Source: Deltaproteobacteria bacterium
Lineage (GTDB): Bacteria; Myxococcota; UBA796; SXON01
Direction of reading: 5' to 3'
Assembly: GCA_947483545.1 (NCBI GenBank)
Contig: CANKNP010000013.1
Location: 1-30,158, forward strand
Length of the DNA: 30,158 nucleotides
This document shows positions 16,837-25,047 of this stretch, piece by piece (the stretch's first letter is position 1; each line of letters opens with the position of its first letter). A program made the position numbers and the translations under genes. The notes beneath the pieces were generated by a model. It was not told the DNA's origin and made no database searches. It worked only from the letters and a program-made list of their open reading frames with translations.

Positions 16837-17634
16837 TTACAACGACAGCAGCCCCTTGTTCAGCCACTGTCCGCCATCCACCACCAGAATCTCCCCGGTG
16901 ATGAACCCCGCCGCCGGGGACAACAGGAACACACAGGCCTCCACCACCGTGTCGGGCCCCCCGAACTTCCCCAGCGGGATCGAGGACCGGATGCGCTCCC
17001 GAATCTCGGGGTCCGGCCACAGGTTCTGCCTGGACTTCTCCGTGTCCACCGGGCCCGGGGCGACCGCGTTCACGCGGATCCTCGCGGGCGCCCACTCCAC
17101 GGCGAGGGTCTGCACCAGGGTGTTCACCGCCGCCTTGGCAGACGCCGAGGGTGCGTTCCCCGGTCCTCCGGTCCAGGCATACGTGGCGGTCAACGCCAGG
17201 ATGTTCCCACCGCCGTGATCGATCATATAGCGGGCGGCGGCCTGTGCGGAGAAGAACGTCCCGTTCAGGATGATCTCCACCACGCTCTTCCACCCGTTGG
17301 GCGTCAGGCTCACCGCCGGGCAGATGAAGTTGCCCGCCGCGCCGCAGATCATTGTGTCCAACCGCCCGAATTCGGTCACCGTGCGTTCGATCAGCGCTGC
17401 ACATTGGGCGGCGTCGCGAACGTCGGTCGGGATGGCCAAGGCCCGCCGGCCCAGGGCTCGAACCTCCGCCGCGGTGCTTTCGAGCGGCTCAGGGCGCCGG
17501 CCGGCGACCACAATGTCCGCCCCCAACCCGGCGAGTCGGAGGGCCAGCTCCCGCCCGATGCCGGTGCCCCCGCCGGTGATGACCACGACGTGGTCTTTGT
17601 AGAGGTCGGGGCGGAAGGTCTCGGGGATGGCCAT
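16837..17634 (-). CDS. SDR-family oxidoreductase, 2,4-dienoyl-CoA reductase-like
   Basis: A 265-residue classical-size SDR. The Rossmann motif GGGTGIGREL (21-30) binds the nucleotide, and AGRRPE (44-49) with paired Arg after the second strand favours NADP(H). CGAAGNF (97-103) replaces the usual NNAG. There is no normal YxxxK; instead Y152 (TYAWTGGPG) and K167 (SASAKAAV) are 15 residues apart, the arrangement known for mitochondrial and peroxisomal 2,4-dienoyl-CoA reductases. VEWAPARIRVNAVAPGP and ITGEILVVDGG complete the family pattern. The likely role is reducing dienoyl-CoA during unsaturated fatty acid oxidation. On the minus strand TACGAG lies at -12 to -7 before the ATG with no Shine-Dalgarno site. 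Confidence 0.88.
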   Translation of the reverse strand: MAIPETFRPDLYKDHVVVITGGGTGIGRELALRLAGLGADIVVAGRRPEPLESTAAEVRALGRRALAIPTDVRDAAQCAALIERTVTEFGRLDTMICGAAGNFICPAVSLTPNGWKSVVEIILNGTFFSAQAAARYMIDHGGGNILALTATYAWTGGPGNAPSASAKAAVNTLVQTLAVEWAPARIRVNAVAPGPVDTEKSRQNLWPDPEIRERIRSSIPLGKFGGPDTVVEACVFLLSPAAGFITGEILVVDGGQWLNKGLLSL

Positions 17635-17691
17635 GCGGGCCTCGTAACTGGGGGAAGGGGCCTACATCGGCCGCGGGCTCCCGGCTACGGG

Positions 17692-17722
17692 CGTTGAAAC
17701 GGTCACGCGCGACGTTTCAGCG
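17692..17722 (-). terminator. Weak hairpin overlapping the end of the HicB-like gene
   Basis: CGTTGAAAC (17692-17700) pairs with GTTTCAGCG (17714-17722) with one G-T wobble and a 13-base loop. It lies across the hicB stop and upstream of the SDR gene. There is no T-run, so an intrinsic terminator is uncertain. Confidence 0.3.
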
Positions 17723-17896
17723 TCCCAGGAACTTGTCGTCCGCGAACGACGCAAGGAAGAGCGCGATGGCCTCCTGAATGTTCGCCGTCGCCTCGGCCAT
17801 GGTGTCTCCCTGGGAGTGGCAGCCCGGGAGACTCGGCACGGACACGCTGAACCCGACATCCTCGGGCAGAAAGATCACGGTGAATTCGCGGGTCAT
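17717..17896 (-). CDS. HicB-like (partial RNase H fold) small protein, orphan
   Basis: A 59-residue protein (MTREFTVIFLPEDVGFSVSV, then PSLPGCHSQGDTMAEATANI, then a helix to DDKFLGR). The pattern of two strands, PxLPGCxxxGDT and an EA-rich helix is the HicB N-terminal domain (HicB_lk_antitox / UPF0150), which in HicAB pairs folds against the HicA toxin. No HicA-type gene (a small dsRBD-like protein with a conserved His) lies on either side, and there is no C-terminal DNA-binding part. It may be a stand-alone HicB domain or a leftover of a lost pair. CATACT on the minus strand ends six bases before the ATG and could be a -10 element. The 272 bases from here to 18168 hold no gene I can support. 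Confidence 0.75.
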   Translation of the reverse strand: MTREFTVIFLPEDVGFSVSVPSLPGCHSQGDTMAEATANIQEAIALFLASFADDKFLGR

Positions 17897-18168
17897 GGCA
17901 GCAGTATGCACGCCGTTCCTGGGCATGTCCATATGGAGGGACGCTGTGAGGGAGCCATCCAACGATGGGGCCTCCTGGCGCATCTGGGGCCCTCCTGTCG
18001 GCGGTCTGAACGGGCGTCCCACGGCCCGCCGCCCGCCCAGACGATGGCCCCAAGCCCGCCCTTTCCCGTTCCGGGTTTGAACTCGCTCCAGCCTCCAGCC
18101 TCTTGCCCCCGAACTGTCACACGGCCTTCCCAGATCCATGGTATCTGCGCCGCGTTCAGGAAGGCTCC

Positions 18169-21100
18169 GTGTCCCCTCGCACCCTCCTCCCCCTCCTCCT
18201 CGCGGCCTGCGGGGATTCGCGGATCCAGAGCACCGATGGCCCGCCGGAAGTCGTGTTTATCCGGCCCTTTACGACCGGATCCTTCACGCCCGGGGAGCCG
18301 CTGGAGATCTGCGCCCAGGTCGATGACGAAGACGGCTTGGAAGGCCTGGATCTCACCCTTCAAGGGTCGTTCGACACCCTGGTGTGGCAACACAGCCCCG
18401 ACGATACGGATGAACTTGAAGCCTGCGATGGGGGGAATCTCGCGATCCTCGTGGATCTTTCGGACCAGGAGCAGACGCTCTCGTTGAACGCCATCGACTC
18501 GCAGGGCCAGTCCGGGTCCGACGAGGTCACGGTCTCGCCGCTGCAGAATTCACCGCCGCGCTGCGCGATCGTGAGTCCGATCGCCGATAGTTACTACCTG
18601 ACCTCGGACGTCGTGCCGTTCACCGGCTCCGGGACGGACTCCGAGTCCGACGCCAACACGCTGAACTGCTCGCTCTCCTCCAACATCGACGGCGTGCTCT
18701 GGAGCGGAAACCCCGACTCCTACGGGCAGATCGGGCTGGAGCTGTCGGGCTTGTCGGGGGGTGACCAGCTCCTCTCGCTGTCGATCACCGATGGCTCGGG
18801 CGCCGTGGACACCTGCACTGTCAGCTTTCACATGGACGCCTGTCTCGACAATGATGGCGATGGCGTGACCGACTGCGTCCCCGACTGTGATGACTACGAT
18901 GCGGAGAGCTACCCCGGCGGCACCGAAGTGTCCGATGGCGCGGACAATGATTGTAACGGCATCGTCGACGACGGCACAGACCTGTACGACGACGATGGCG
19001 ACGGCTACACCGAGCTGGACGGTGACTGCAACGACAACAATCCTTCCGTCCACCCTGGCGCGCCCGACACCCCCTACGATGGGCTCGACGCCGATTGTCT
19101 TGGCGACACGGACTACGACTACGATGGCGATGGCTACGAGTCGGCCGACGTGGGCGGGTCCGATTGCGACGACACAGACGCCGCGATCTACCCGGGTGCG
19201 CCAGACGCCTGGTACGACAATGTGGACTCGGACTGCGCCGGGGATGATGACAATGACGCCGACCTCGATGGCTACACGGCGATCGAGGCTGGGGGAGGGG
19301 ACTGTAACGACACAGACGCCGCGGTAAAGCCGGACGCCCCGGACACGCCGTATGATGGCATCGACTCCAACTGCGACGGTGCCAATGAGTACGACGCAGA
19401 CTTGGACGGTTTCAACAGCGCCGTCTATGGTGGCGATGATTGTAATGATGCCGACAACGGGATCTTCCCGGGTGCGCCCGAGAGTTGGTACGACGGGATC
19501 GATGCAGATTGTGCGGGCGACGACGACTTCGACGCCGACGCAGACGGGTTTCAGTCCTTGAGTTGGGGCGGCGAGGACTGCAATGACGCAGACGCAGCCG
19601 TCTACCCCGGGGCGGTGGACGACCCGTATGACGGGGTTGACAGCAACTGCGACGAGGCGGTGGACGACGACGCCGACGGGGATGGCTACTCCTCCGCGGT
19701 CTACGGGGGCGATGACTGCGACGATGCCGATGCGACCGTAAATCCCGGGGTCGCGGAGACCTGGTACGACGGCGTGGACGGCAACTGCAACGGCGATTCG
19801 GACTACGACAAAGACGGCGACGGCCAGGACAGCACAACCTACGGGGGCCTGGACTGTAACGATGCGAGCGTGCGGGTGTTCTCGGGCGCTCCGGACACCT
19901 GGTACGACGGCATCGACAGCAATTGCGACGGCGCCGACGACTTTGACAAGGACGCCGACCTTCACCGGTCCAATCGTTACGGCGGCGATGACTGTGATGA
20001 TACTGCGCCCTCTACCTACGCCGGGGCTGCGGACGCCTGGTATGACGGCGTGGACAGCAATTGTGACGGCGCCTCCGACTACGACGCCGACGTGGACGGC
20101 GACGATGCGGAGGCCTTTGGCGGCGGGGATTGTGACGACGACGAGGCCGACATTCACCCCGGCGCCGCGGATGACTGGTACGACGGCGTTGACTCGGACT
20201 GCGATGGCGCCGATGACTTCGACGCCGACGCGGACGGCTTCCGCTCGGAGGCCTACGCCGGCGATGACTGTAACGACACCCTCCCCGCCGTGAACCCCGC
20301 GGCGACCGACAGTTGGTACGACGGCGTAGACAGCGACTGTGACGGCGCGGACGACTACGACCAGGACGCCGATGGCTACGGCGCGAGCGCGTTCGGTGGC
20401 GAGGATTGCGACGACACGGCAGCCGCGACCTACCCTGGCGCCCCAGACGCCTGGTATGACGGCATCGACAGCAACTGCGACGAGGCGAACGACGACGATC
20501 AGGACGGCGACAGCTTCACCGCCGAGAGCGCGGGCGGCACCGACTGTGACGACACACGCGCGACGACCTATCCAGGTGCGTTGGACACCTGGTATGACGG
20601 CATCGATAGCAACTGCGATGGGGCCTCCGACTACGACGCGGACCAGGACGGCTACGACACCGTGGACGCCGGGGGCGCCGATTGTGACGACACCTCCATG
20701 GCCATCTCGCCGGCCGCCACGGAGATCTGGTACGACGGCATCGACGCCGACTGCTCCGGCGGCTCCGACTACGACCAGGACCTCGACGGCGACGACGCAG
20801 AGCCCTACGGCACCGACTGTGACGACTTGGAGCCGGCGGTCGCCGCTGGTGCGGCTGAGTCGCGCGACGGCTTGGACAATGACTGCGATTCGCTCTGCGA
20901 CGAAGGCCTCATCGTGGCCGGAGAGCTCGTGATCACCGAGATCATGTCGGACCCCAGCTACGTGAGCGACACCAACGGCGAGTGGTTTGAGGTCTACAAC
21001 GCCTCGTCCGTGGACATCCGCATGTGCCAGTGGACCTTCGAAGACCTCGGCACGGACACGATCACGATGCTCCCGACCGACGTGGTCCTCGTGCCTGCGG

Positions 21101-21426
21101 GCGGGTTCGCGGTGATCGCCCGGAACGCCTCCGCAACGAACGGGGGTGTGGCGACGGACTACGTGTACGGCGGGCTCGGCACGTTCTCCCTTGCGAACAG
21201 CGATGACGAGCTGCGGCTGTACGAGAGCGGCAACCTCATCGATGGCGTGAGCTACGACGGCGGCGGCGCGTTCCCCGATCCGACCGGGGCGAGCCTCTCG
21301 CTGGATCCGTCCGCGCTGGACGGCACCTCGAACGACAGTGGATCCAACTGGTGCGAGGCCACTTCTGCCATCAGCGGGTCAAACACAGACGCCGGCACGC
21401 CCGGGGCGCCAAATGACGGCTGTTGA
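18169..21426 (+). CDS. Large lipoprotein with 15 MopE-type Asp/Cys repeats and C-terminal lamin-tail-like domain
   Basis: A 1085-residue protein. It starts at GTG 18169 after AGGAAGG (18158-18164), one of few clear ribosome-binding sites here. The signal SPRTLLPLLLAAC gives a lipobox with Cys 13. Residues 20-224 form about two Ig-like sandwich domains (PPEVVFIRPF, SPPRCAIVSPIADSYY). Residues 225-913 carry 15 repeats, mostly exactly 46 residues, of the form DxDxDG, GGxDC(D/N)D, PGA, WYDG(I/V)DSNCDG, as in the putative metal-binding MopE motif. Residues about 914-1085 look like a lamin tail domain (LVITEIMSDPSYVSDTNGEW). It is probably surface-exposed and binds calcium or another divalent metal. 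Each repeat has two Cys, likely bonded or metal-bound. The function is unknown. Confidence 0.88.
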   Translation: MSPRTLLPLLLAACGDSRIQSTDGPPEVVFIRPFTTGSFTPGEPLEICAQVDDEDGLEGLDLTLQGSFDTLVWQHSPDDTDELEACDGGNLAILVDLSDQEQTLSLNAIDSQGQSGSDEVTVSPLQNSPPRCAIVSPIADSYYLTSDVVPFTGSGTDSESDANTLNCSLSSNIDGVLWSGNPDSYGQIGLELSGLSGGDQLLSLSITDGSGAVDTCTVSFHMDACLDNDGDGVTDCVPDCDDYDAESYPGGTEVSDGADNDCNGIVDDGTDLYDDDGDGYTELDGDCNDNNPSVHPGAPDTPYDGLDADCLGDTDYDYDGDGYESADVGGSDCDDTDAAIYPGAPDAWYDNVDSDCAGDDDNDADLDGYTAIEAGGGDCNDTDAAVKPDAPDTPYDGIDSNCDGANEYDADLDGFNSAVYGGDDCNDADNGIFPGAPESWYDGIDADCAGDDDFDADADGFQSLSWGGEDCNDADAAVYPGAVDDPYDGVDSNCDEAVDDDADGDGYSSAVYGGDDCDDADATVNPGVAETWYDGVDGNCNGDSDYDKDGDGQDSTTYGGLDCNDASVRVFSGAPDTWYDGIDSNCDGADDFDKDADLHRSNRYGGDDCDDTAPSTYAGAADAWYDGVDSNCDGASDYDADVDGDDAEAFGGGDCDDDEADIHPGAADDWYDGVDSDCDGADDFDADADGFRSEAYAGDDCNDTLPAVNPAATDSWYDGVDSDCDGADDYDQDADGYGASAFGGEDCDDTAAATYPGAPDAWYDGIDSNCDEANDDDQDGDSFTAESAGGTDCDDTRATTYPGALDTWYDGIDSNCDGASDYDADQDGYDTVDAGGADCDDTSMAISPAATEIWYDGIDADCSGGSDYDQDLDGDDAEPYGTDCDDLEPAVAAGAAESRDGLDNDCDSLCDEGLIVAGELVITEIMSDPSYVSDTNGEWFEVYNASSVDIRMCQWTFEDLGTDTITMLPTDVVLVPAGGFAVIARNASATNGGVATDYVYGGLGTFSLANSDDELRLYESGNLIDGVSYDGGGAFPDPTGASLSLDPSALDGTSNDSGSNWCEATSAISGSNTDAGTPGAPNDGC
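18841..20907 (+). repeat. In-gene array of 15 repeats, period mostly 138 bp
   Basis: Fifteen units encode the Asp/Cys repeats; units 3-14 are exactly 46 codons and the first two and last differ slightly. DNA conservation is highest around the TGGTACGACGGC-type block encoding WYDG and the following DSNCDG. Unit number may vary between strains by recombination. Confidence 0.9.
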
Positions 21427-21462
21427 CGCGCGAATTCGCTGGCCGCGCGGGTGCCTTCTGGC

Positions 21463-21468
21463 TACGTT
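21463..21468 (+). promoter_or_regulatory. -10-like element TACGTT of a probable leaderless transcript
   Basis: TACGTT (TAnnnT form) ends six bases before the ATG at 21475. There is no Shine-Dalgarno site between them, so transcription probably begins at the start codon. No convincing -35 box is seen at the normal spacing. Confidence 0.45.
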
Positions 21469-21474
21469 GATGCG

Positions 21475-22134
21475 ATGGCACGCATTCTAGTTGTTGAGGA
21501 CGACGCACTCACGGCCCAGGTGATCTTCGATGCCTTGACCTTCCACGGCTACACCTGCGAGATCGCCCGCGATGGCGAGGAGGCGCTCGCGCTTTTCATC
21601 GCCTTGGACTTTGATCTCGTGCTGCTCGACCTGATCCTGCCCGCCGTCTCGGGTTTTGAGGTCCTGGCGCAGATGCGCCTCCGGAGCGACCTGCCCATCG
21701 TGATCCTGACCGCGCGCGATGACGGCGAGGAGAAGGTCACCGGGCTCGACCTCGGCGCGGACGACTACATCACCAAGCCCTTCCGCAGCGACGAGCTGCT
21801 GGCCCGGGTGCGCGCCCGGCTCCGTCGCCCTGTCTCCGGGCGGACCGAGCGGGTCCACAATTTCGGCGACGTGATCATCGATCTGGGCGCTCGCGTCGTG
21901 ACCGTGGGCGGGGAGCAGGCGCACCTGACCCCGACCGAATTCCGGCTGCTGGAGATCCTCGTCGAGAACGCCGGCGCCACCGTCCGTCGCGACGATCTGG
22001 TCGTGATCCTCGGGGGCGAGGACGCGAGCGAGCAGGCGCTTCAGACCCACGTCAGCCGCCTGCGCCGCAAGCTCGGGACCGACGGCGACGCGATCAAGAC
22101 CGCCTGGGGCGTTGGGTACCGATTGGCGGTGTGA
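21475..22134 (+). CDS. OmpR/PhoB-family two-component response regulator
   Basis: A 219-residue protein. The receiver domain (1-115) has the acidic pair E8/D9/D10, phospho-acceptor D52 (LVLLDLILP), switch residues T79 and Y98, and K101 (DDYITKPF). A winged-helix domain (about 125-219) ends with the OmpR-type LTPTEFRLLEILVENAG, ALQTHVSRLRRKLG and TAWGVGYRLA. It should bind DNA as a phosphorylated dimer. No histidine kinase gene is next to it, so the partner is elsewhere. I chose the ATG at 21475 (MARILVVEDD) over an upstream in-frame start at 21451 because the family begins here and TACGTT ends six bases before it. The preceding MopE-type gene ends 48 bases upstream; the HEAT gene converges from the right. 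Confidence 0.93.
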   Translation: MARILVVEDDALTAQVIFDALTFHGYTCEIARDGEEALALFIALDFDLVLLDLILPAVSGFEVLAQMRLRSDLPIVILTARDDGEEKVTGLDLGADDYITKPFRSDELLARVRARLRRPVSGRTERVHNFGDVIIDLGARVVTVGGEQAHLTPTEFRLLEILVENAGATVRRDDLVVILGGEDASEQALQTHVSRLRRKLGTDGDAIKTAWGVGYRLAV

Positions 22135-22143
22135 GCGGGGCTC

Positions 22144-22530
22144 TCAGGCCGTCTTCCGCAGCTCCAAAATCGCCTCTGCGGCAGCGACCCGCACCAGCTC
22201 GTCCAGATCGACGAGCCGCGCCTCCAGCACCGGGATGGTCTCGCGTGCGTCGATGTCCTCGAGCGAGCGGCACGCCTCGGCCCGAACCTTCGGATCCCAG
22301 TCGTCCAGCGCGGCGATCAGCGCAGGGATGGCCTTGCGGGAGCCTGAGAAGCCAAGGAGCTGCACGGCCAAGAAGCGCAGCTCGTCATCTTTCCGGGCGC
22401 GGTCATAGCACTCGACGAGATCGGGGATCGCCTCCTCCCGGTCGAAGAGCACCGCGTCGAAGGCGGCGTCGGACAGGATGGGATCGGGGTCGCGCATCCG
22501 TTGGAACAGGTCGGCGTAGCGTGGGCGCAT
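22144..22530 (-). CDS. HEAT-repeat domain protein
   Basis: A 128-residue all-helical protein. Three helix pairs are visible: DAAFDAVLFDREEAIPDLVECY, DELRFLAVQLLGFSGSRKAIPALIAAL and PKVRAEACRSLEDIDARETIPVLEARL, ending in a last helix DELVRVAAAEAILELRKTA. This is the pattern of PBS-lyase-like HEAT repeats. Such small proteins usually bind partner proteins; no enzyme motif is seen. It converges with the response regulator (nine bases between the stops) and diverges from surE, leaving a 94-base shared upstream region. I see no -10-like TA element at -11/-12 for this gene, unlike surE. Confidence 0.8.
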   Translation of the reverse strand: MRPRYADLFQRMRDPDPILSDAAFDAVLFDREEAIPDLVECYDRARKDDELRFLAVQLLGFSGSRKAIPALIAALDDWDPKVRAEACRSLEDIDARETIPVLEARLVDLDELVRVAAAEAILELRKTA

Positions 22531-22624
22531 GGGGTGCCTTGGTCTGCCCGGCTGGGGAAGCCGGAGGGGGGAGAGGAATGTAATTCGATAGGGCAGTTGG
22601 GGGGCGACCGGTTAGCAGCCCGGC

Positions 22625-23383
22625 GTGAATATTCTCCTCACCAACGACGATGGCTTCGACGCGCCGGGCCTCCGGGCGTTGGAGGCTGCGCTCCTGGGGT
22701 TGGGCACGCTCTGGACGGTCGCACCCTTGTCCGAGCAGTCGGCGAAATCCCACGCGCTGTCCATGGGCGAGCCGATCCGGGCGCTGCCCCGCGGGGACCA
22801 CGGCTGGGCGGTCACCGGCACGCCCGCCGATTGCGTGTATCTTGGGGTGAACAAGCTCCTGCCGACCCCGCCGGACATTGTGATCTCGGGGATCAACGCC
22901 GGGTCCAACCTTGCGACAGATGTGTACTATTCGGGGACCGTCGCCGGGGCGCGGGAGGGCGCCTGCTTCGGGCTCCGCGCGCTGGCGGTCAGCCTCTGGA
23001 TCCAGCCGGGGGGGGCGCCGAATTGGCAGACGGCGGGCACGCTCGCGCGCAAGGTCGCCGCTGAGCTGCTGGCCCGGCCGCCCCTACCGGGGGTGCTGTT
23101 GAACCTGAACGTCCCGGATGTTCTGGAGCCGCGGGGCCTGCGGGTCACCAGGCTCGGACGCCGCCATTACCAGCCGATGGTGGACGCACGGGAGGACCCG
23201 CGGGGGCGTGCGTACTACTGGATTGGCGGGGACCACGACCGGTTCGAGGGTGCTCCCGACAGCGACGGCCATGTGTGTGAGGCAGGCTGGGCGACGGTCA
23301 CCCCGCTACAGCTTGACCACACCGCGCTCGACGTCCTCGATGACCTGCGCGCCAACTGGCAGATCGAGGGATCGACCCCATGA
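22625..23383 (+). CDS. surE: 5'/3'-nucleotidase SurE
   Basis: A 252-residue protein, the usual SurE length. The metal-binding start MNILLTNDDGFDAPG has D8 and D9; APLSEQSAKSH holds the conserved Ser; ISGINAGSNLATDVYYSGTVAGAREG is the family signature with the metal-binding Asn. SurE removes phosphate from nucleoside 5'- and 3'-monophosphates and is often linked to stress survival. The GTG at 22625 begins exactly at the conserved MNILLTNDDG. TAGCAG lies at -12 to -7 and there is no Shine-Dalgarno site. The stop overlaps the DedA gene start (ATGA at 23380-23383), forming an operon with dedA and apt. Confidence 0.95.
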   Translation: MNILLTNDDGFDAPGLRALEAALLGLGTLWTVAPLSEQSAKSHALSMGEPIRALPRGDHGWAVTGTPADCVYLGVNKLLPTPPDIVISGINAGSNLATDVYYSGTVAGAREGACFGLRALAVSLWIQPGGAPNWQTAGTLARKVAAELLARPPLPGVLLNLNVPDVLEPRGLRVTRLGRRHYQPMVDAREDPRGRAYYWIGGDHDRFEGAPDSDGHVCEAGWATVTPLQLDHTALDVLDDLRANWQIEGSTP

Positions 23384-24018
23384 TGCATGACCTTGTCAAG
23401 GCCTGGTTCGAATTCACCCGCGAGTGGGGCTACCTCGGCGTGTTCATCATGATGGCGCTTGAGAGCACCATCGTGCCGGTGCCCTCCGAGGTCATCATGC
23501 CGCCGGCCGCGTACTGGGCGAGCCAAGGGCAGATGAACATGGCGGGCGTCGTGCTCGCGGGGGGGACGGGGTCCACGTTCGGCTCCTCGCTCACCTACTG
23601 GTTCACGTACGCGCTGGGGCGGCCCTTTGTGGCGCGGTGGGGCAAATATTTCTTGCTCCCTCCGGAGCGCCTGGAGCTGGCCGAGCGCTGGCTCGCCACC
23701 TACCAGACCGGTGGGGTGTTCCTCGCCCGGTTGCTCCCGGTCGTACGCCACCTCATCGGGTTCCCTGCGGGGCTCGTCCGTATGCCTTTTCTGACCTTCG
23801 CAGGCGTCACGTTCGTGGGGTCTACGATCTGGTGCGCCATCCTGTCCTGGTTCGGCGCCAAGACCATTGGCCAGCGCCCGGACCTGCTGGACAACCCGGA
23901 CGCGATGGTCGAGGTGCTCAAGCACGACCTCATCTGGTTTGTGCTGCTCGTCGCTGGGCTTGGGGCCGGCTGGTTCTTCGTCAAGTGGTTTGGTAGCCGC
24001 AAGTCGCTCGCAACTTAG
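23380..24018 (+). CDS. DedA/VTT-domain membrane protein
   Basis: A 212-residue inner-membrane protein. The DedA pattern is visible in order: YLGVFIMMALESTIVPVPSEVIMPPAAYWA (re-entrant region with the conserved E and P-x-P-SE), TGSTFGSSLTYWFTYALGRPF with the G-x-x-x-G segment, a helix RLELAERWLATYQTGGVFLARLLPVVRHLIGFPAG (conserved FxxRxxPxxR-type motif with R120/R126) and C-terminal helices. DedA/VTT proteins move or flip lipids such as undecaprenyl phosphate or phosphatidylethanolamine; which one applies here is unknown. It starts inside the surE stop (ATGA); a second ATG at 23383 follows directly. apt begins nine bases after the stop. Confidence 0.9.
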   Translation: MMHDLVKAWFEFTREWGYLGVFIMMALESTIVPVPSEVIMPPAAYWASQGQMNMAGVVLAGGTGSTFGSSLTYWFTYALGRPFVARWGKYFLLPPERLELAERWLATYQTGGVFLARLLPVVRHLIGFPAGLVRMPFLTFAGVTFVGSTIWCAILSWFGAKTIGQRPDLLDNPDAMVEVLKHDLIWFVLLVAGLGAGWFFVKWFGSRKSLAT

Positions 24019-24027
24019 GAGTCCGTC

Positions 24028-24549
24028 ATGTCCCTCGAAGCCCGTCTGAAGTCTGTCATCCGTGACGTCCCCGATTTCCCAAAGCCGGGCATCGTCTTCA
24101 AGGACATCACGCCGGTGCTCGCCGATCCGAAGCTTCTCGGCGAGATCACCAGCTATTACGCGGATCGTTACGCCGGAAAGATCGACGCCGTCGTCGGCAT
24201 GGAGTCCCGCGGGTTCATCTTCGGCACGCCCATCGCGTTGGCCCTCGGGGCCGCCTTCGTTCCCGCGCGCAAGCCCGGCAAGCTGCCCTACGAGCGGATC
24301 AGCGAGGAATATGACCTTGAGTACGGCACAGCGCGGCTCGACATGCACATCGACGCAGTGCTGCCTGGCCATCGCGTGCTCATCGTCGATGACTTGATCG
24401 CCACCGGCGGCACCGCCCTCGCCACCGCGAAGCTCGTCGAGCGGCTCGGCGGCGTTGTCGTCGCCATGGCCTTCGTGATCGAGTTGACGTTTCTTCCGGG
24501 CCGCGAGGCGGTCGGCAAGTACGCCGTGGACAGCATCGTCCGGTACTGA
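24028..24549 (+). CDS. apt: Adenine phosphoribosyltransferase
   Basis: A 173-residue type I phosphoribosyltransferase, the normal Apt length. DFPKPGIVFKDITPVLADP (16-34) is the Apt-specific start, GMESRGFIFGTPIALALG (57-74) the flexible region, RKPGKLPYERISEEYDLEYG (81-100) the hood, and VLIVDDLIATGGTA (117-130) the PRPP-binding loop. It makes AMP from adenine and PRPP in purine salvage. The ATG at 24028 follows AGGAG (24018-24022), a good ribosome-binding site, consistent with an internal operon gene. SurE can release nucleosides and Apt recycles a base, so the two may share nucleotide housekeeping. The stop lies directly next to the convergent minus-strand gene end at 24550. Confidence 0.95.
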   Translation: MSLEARLKSVIRDVPDFPKPGIVFKDITPVLADPKLLGEITSYYADRYAGKIDAVVGMESRGFIFGTPIALALGAAFVPARKPGKLPYERISEEYDLEYGTARLDMHIDAVLPGHRVLIVDDLIATGGTALATAKLVERLGGVVVAMAFVIELTFLPGREAVGKYAVDSIVRY

Positions 24550-25047
24550 TCAGAAGGCGAAGCGCAGCATCACCTGGGGGCGCACGGCGAGGTTGATCGC
24601 CTTGGCGCCGTCGTACCCGCCCGAGCTCACGTCGGGGTCGATGCTCTCCCGCTCGGTGTCGGGCATGTAGAGGAAGCCCTGTTCGAACTCGAGCCGCAGG
24701 TAGCGACCGAGGCGAATTCGGAGCCCGGGGGAGATCACGAAGCCCCCGATGGGGAGGACGCCGAACGCCGGAAACAGCCCCGTCAGGTCCGTGCCGTCAA
24801 AGCTCGCGGAGGTGCTCGTCGCCTCGGTCGCGGGGATGAAGCGCACCATCCCGCCGAGCCGAAGCACTGGTTTGACGCTCGCAGTCGGGCGGGCGAGCAG
24901 CACCACAGCGGAGAGCTCGGTCTGGAACATGCCGCGGCTGTCGGAGTCCTCGCTCGTCTCGGGACAGTCCGACTCAAAGGTGCAGTCCAGGCTGTATTTT
25001 GTGTTGATCTTCACCTGCGCGTAGCCGAGCCCTGCCGCGGCCTCCAC
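24550..25047 (-). CDS. C-terminal fragment of an outer-membrane beta-barrel protein (split by frameshift)
   Basis: A 165-codon frame from GTG 25047. It looks like the second half of the gene beginning at 26084. Removing one copy of the 20-bp duplication at 25050-25090 joins GVVTDVRIGLGP to YVEAAAGLGYAQVKINTKY without a stop, giving a 504-residue protein. The sequence alternates hydrophobic and polar residues as in barrel strands (VKPVLRLGGMVRFIPA, FVISPGLRIRLGRYLRLEFEQGFLY) and ends in LRFAF, with a terminal Phe typical of BAM-assembled outer-membrane proteins. As it stands it lacks a signal peptide and is unlikely to be made or folded alone. It converges on apt with no bases between. Confidence 0.7.
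   Translation of the reverse strand: MEAAAGLGYAQVKINTKYSLDCTFESDCPETSEDSDSRGMFQTELSAVVLLARPTASVKPVLRLGGMVRFIPATEATSTSASFDGTDLTGLFPAFGVLPIGGFVISPGLRIRLGRYLRLEFEQGFLYMPDTERESIDPDVSSGGYDGAKAINLAVRPQVMLRFAF

Noticed and set aside
17897..18168. Possible HicA partner upstream of the HicB-like gene
   Set aside because: In all minus-strand frames here I find no GSHxx or VPxH-type HicA motif; only low-complexity text remains.
18550..20157. 535-codon open frame antisense to the MopE-repeat gene
   Set aside because: It consists of reverse complements of the Asp-rich repeats (GAC/GAT become GTC/ATC), giving a Val/Ile/Gly-rich text with no domain. It is an artefact of repeat composition.
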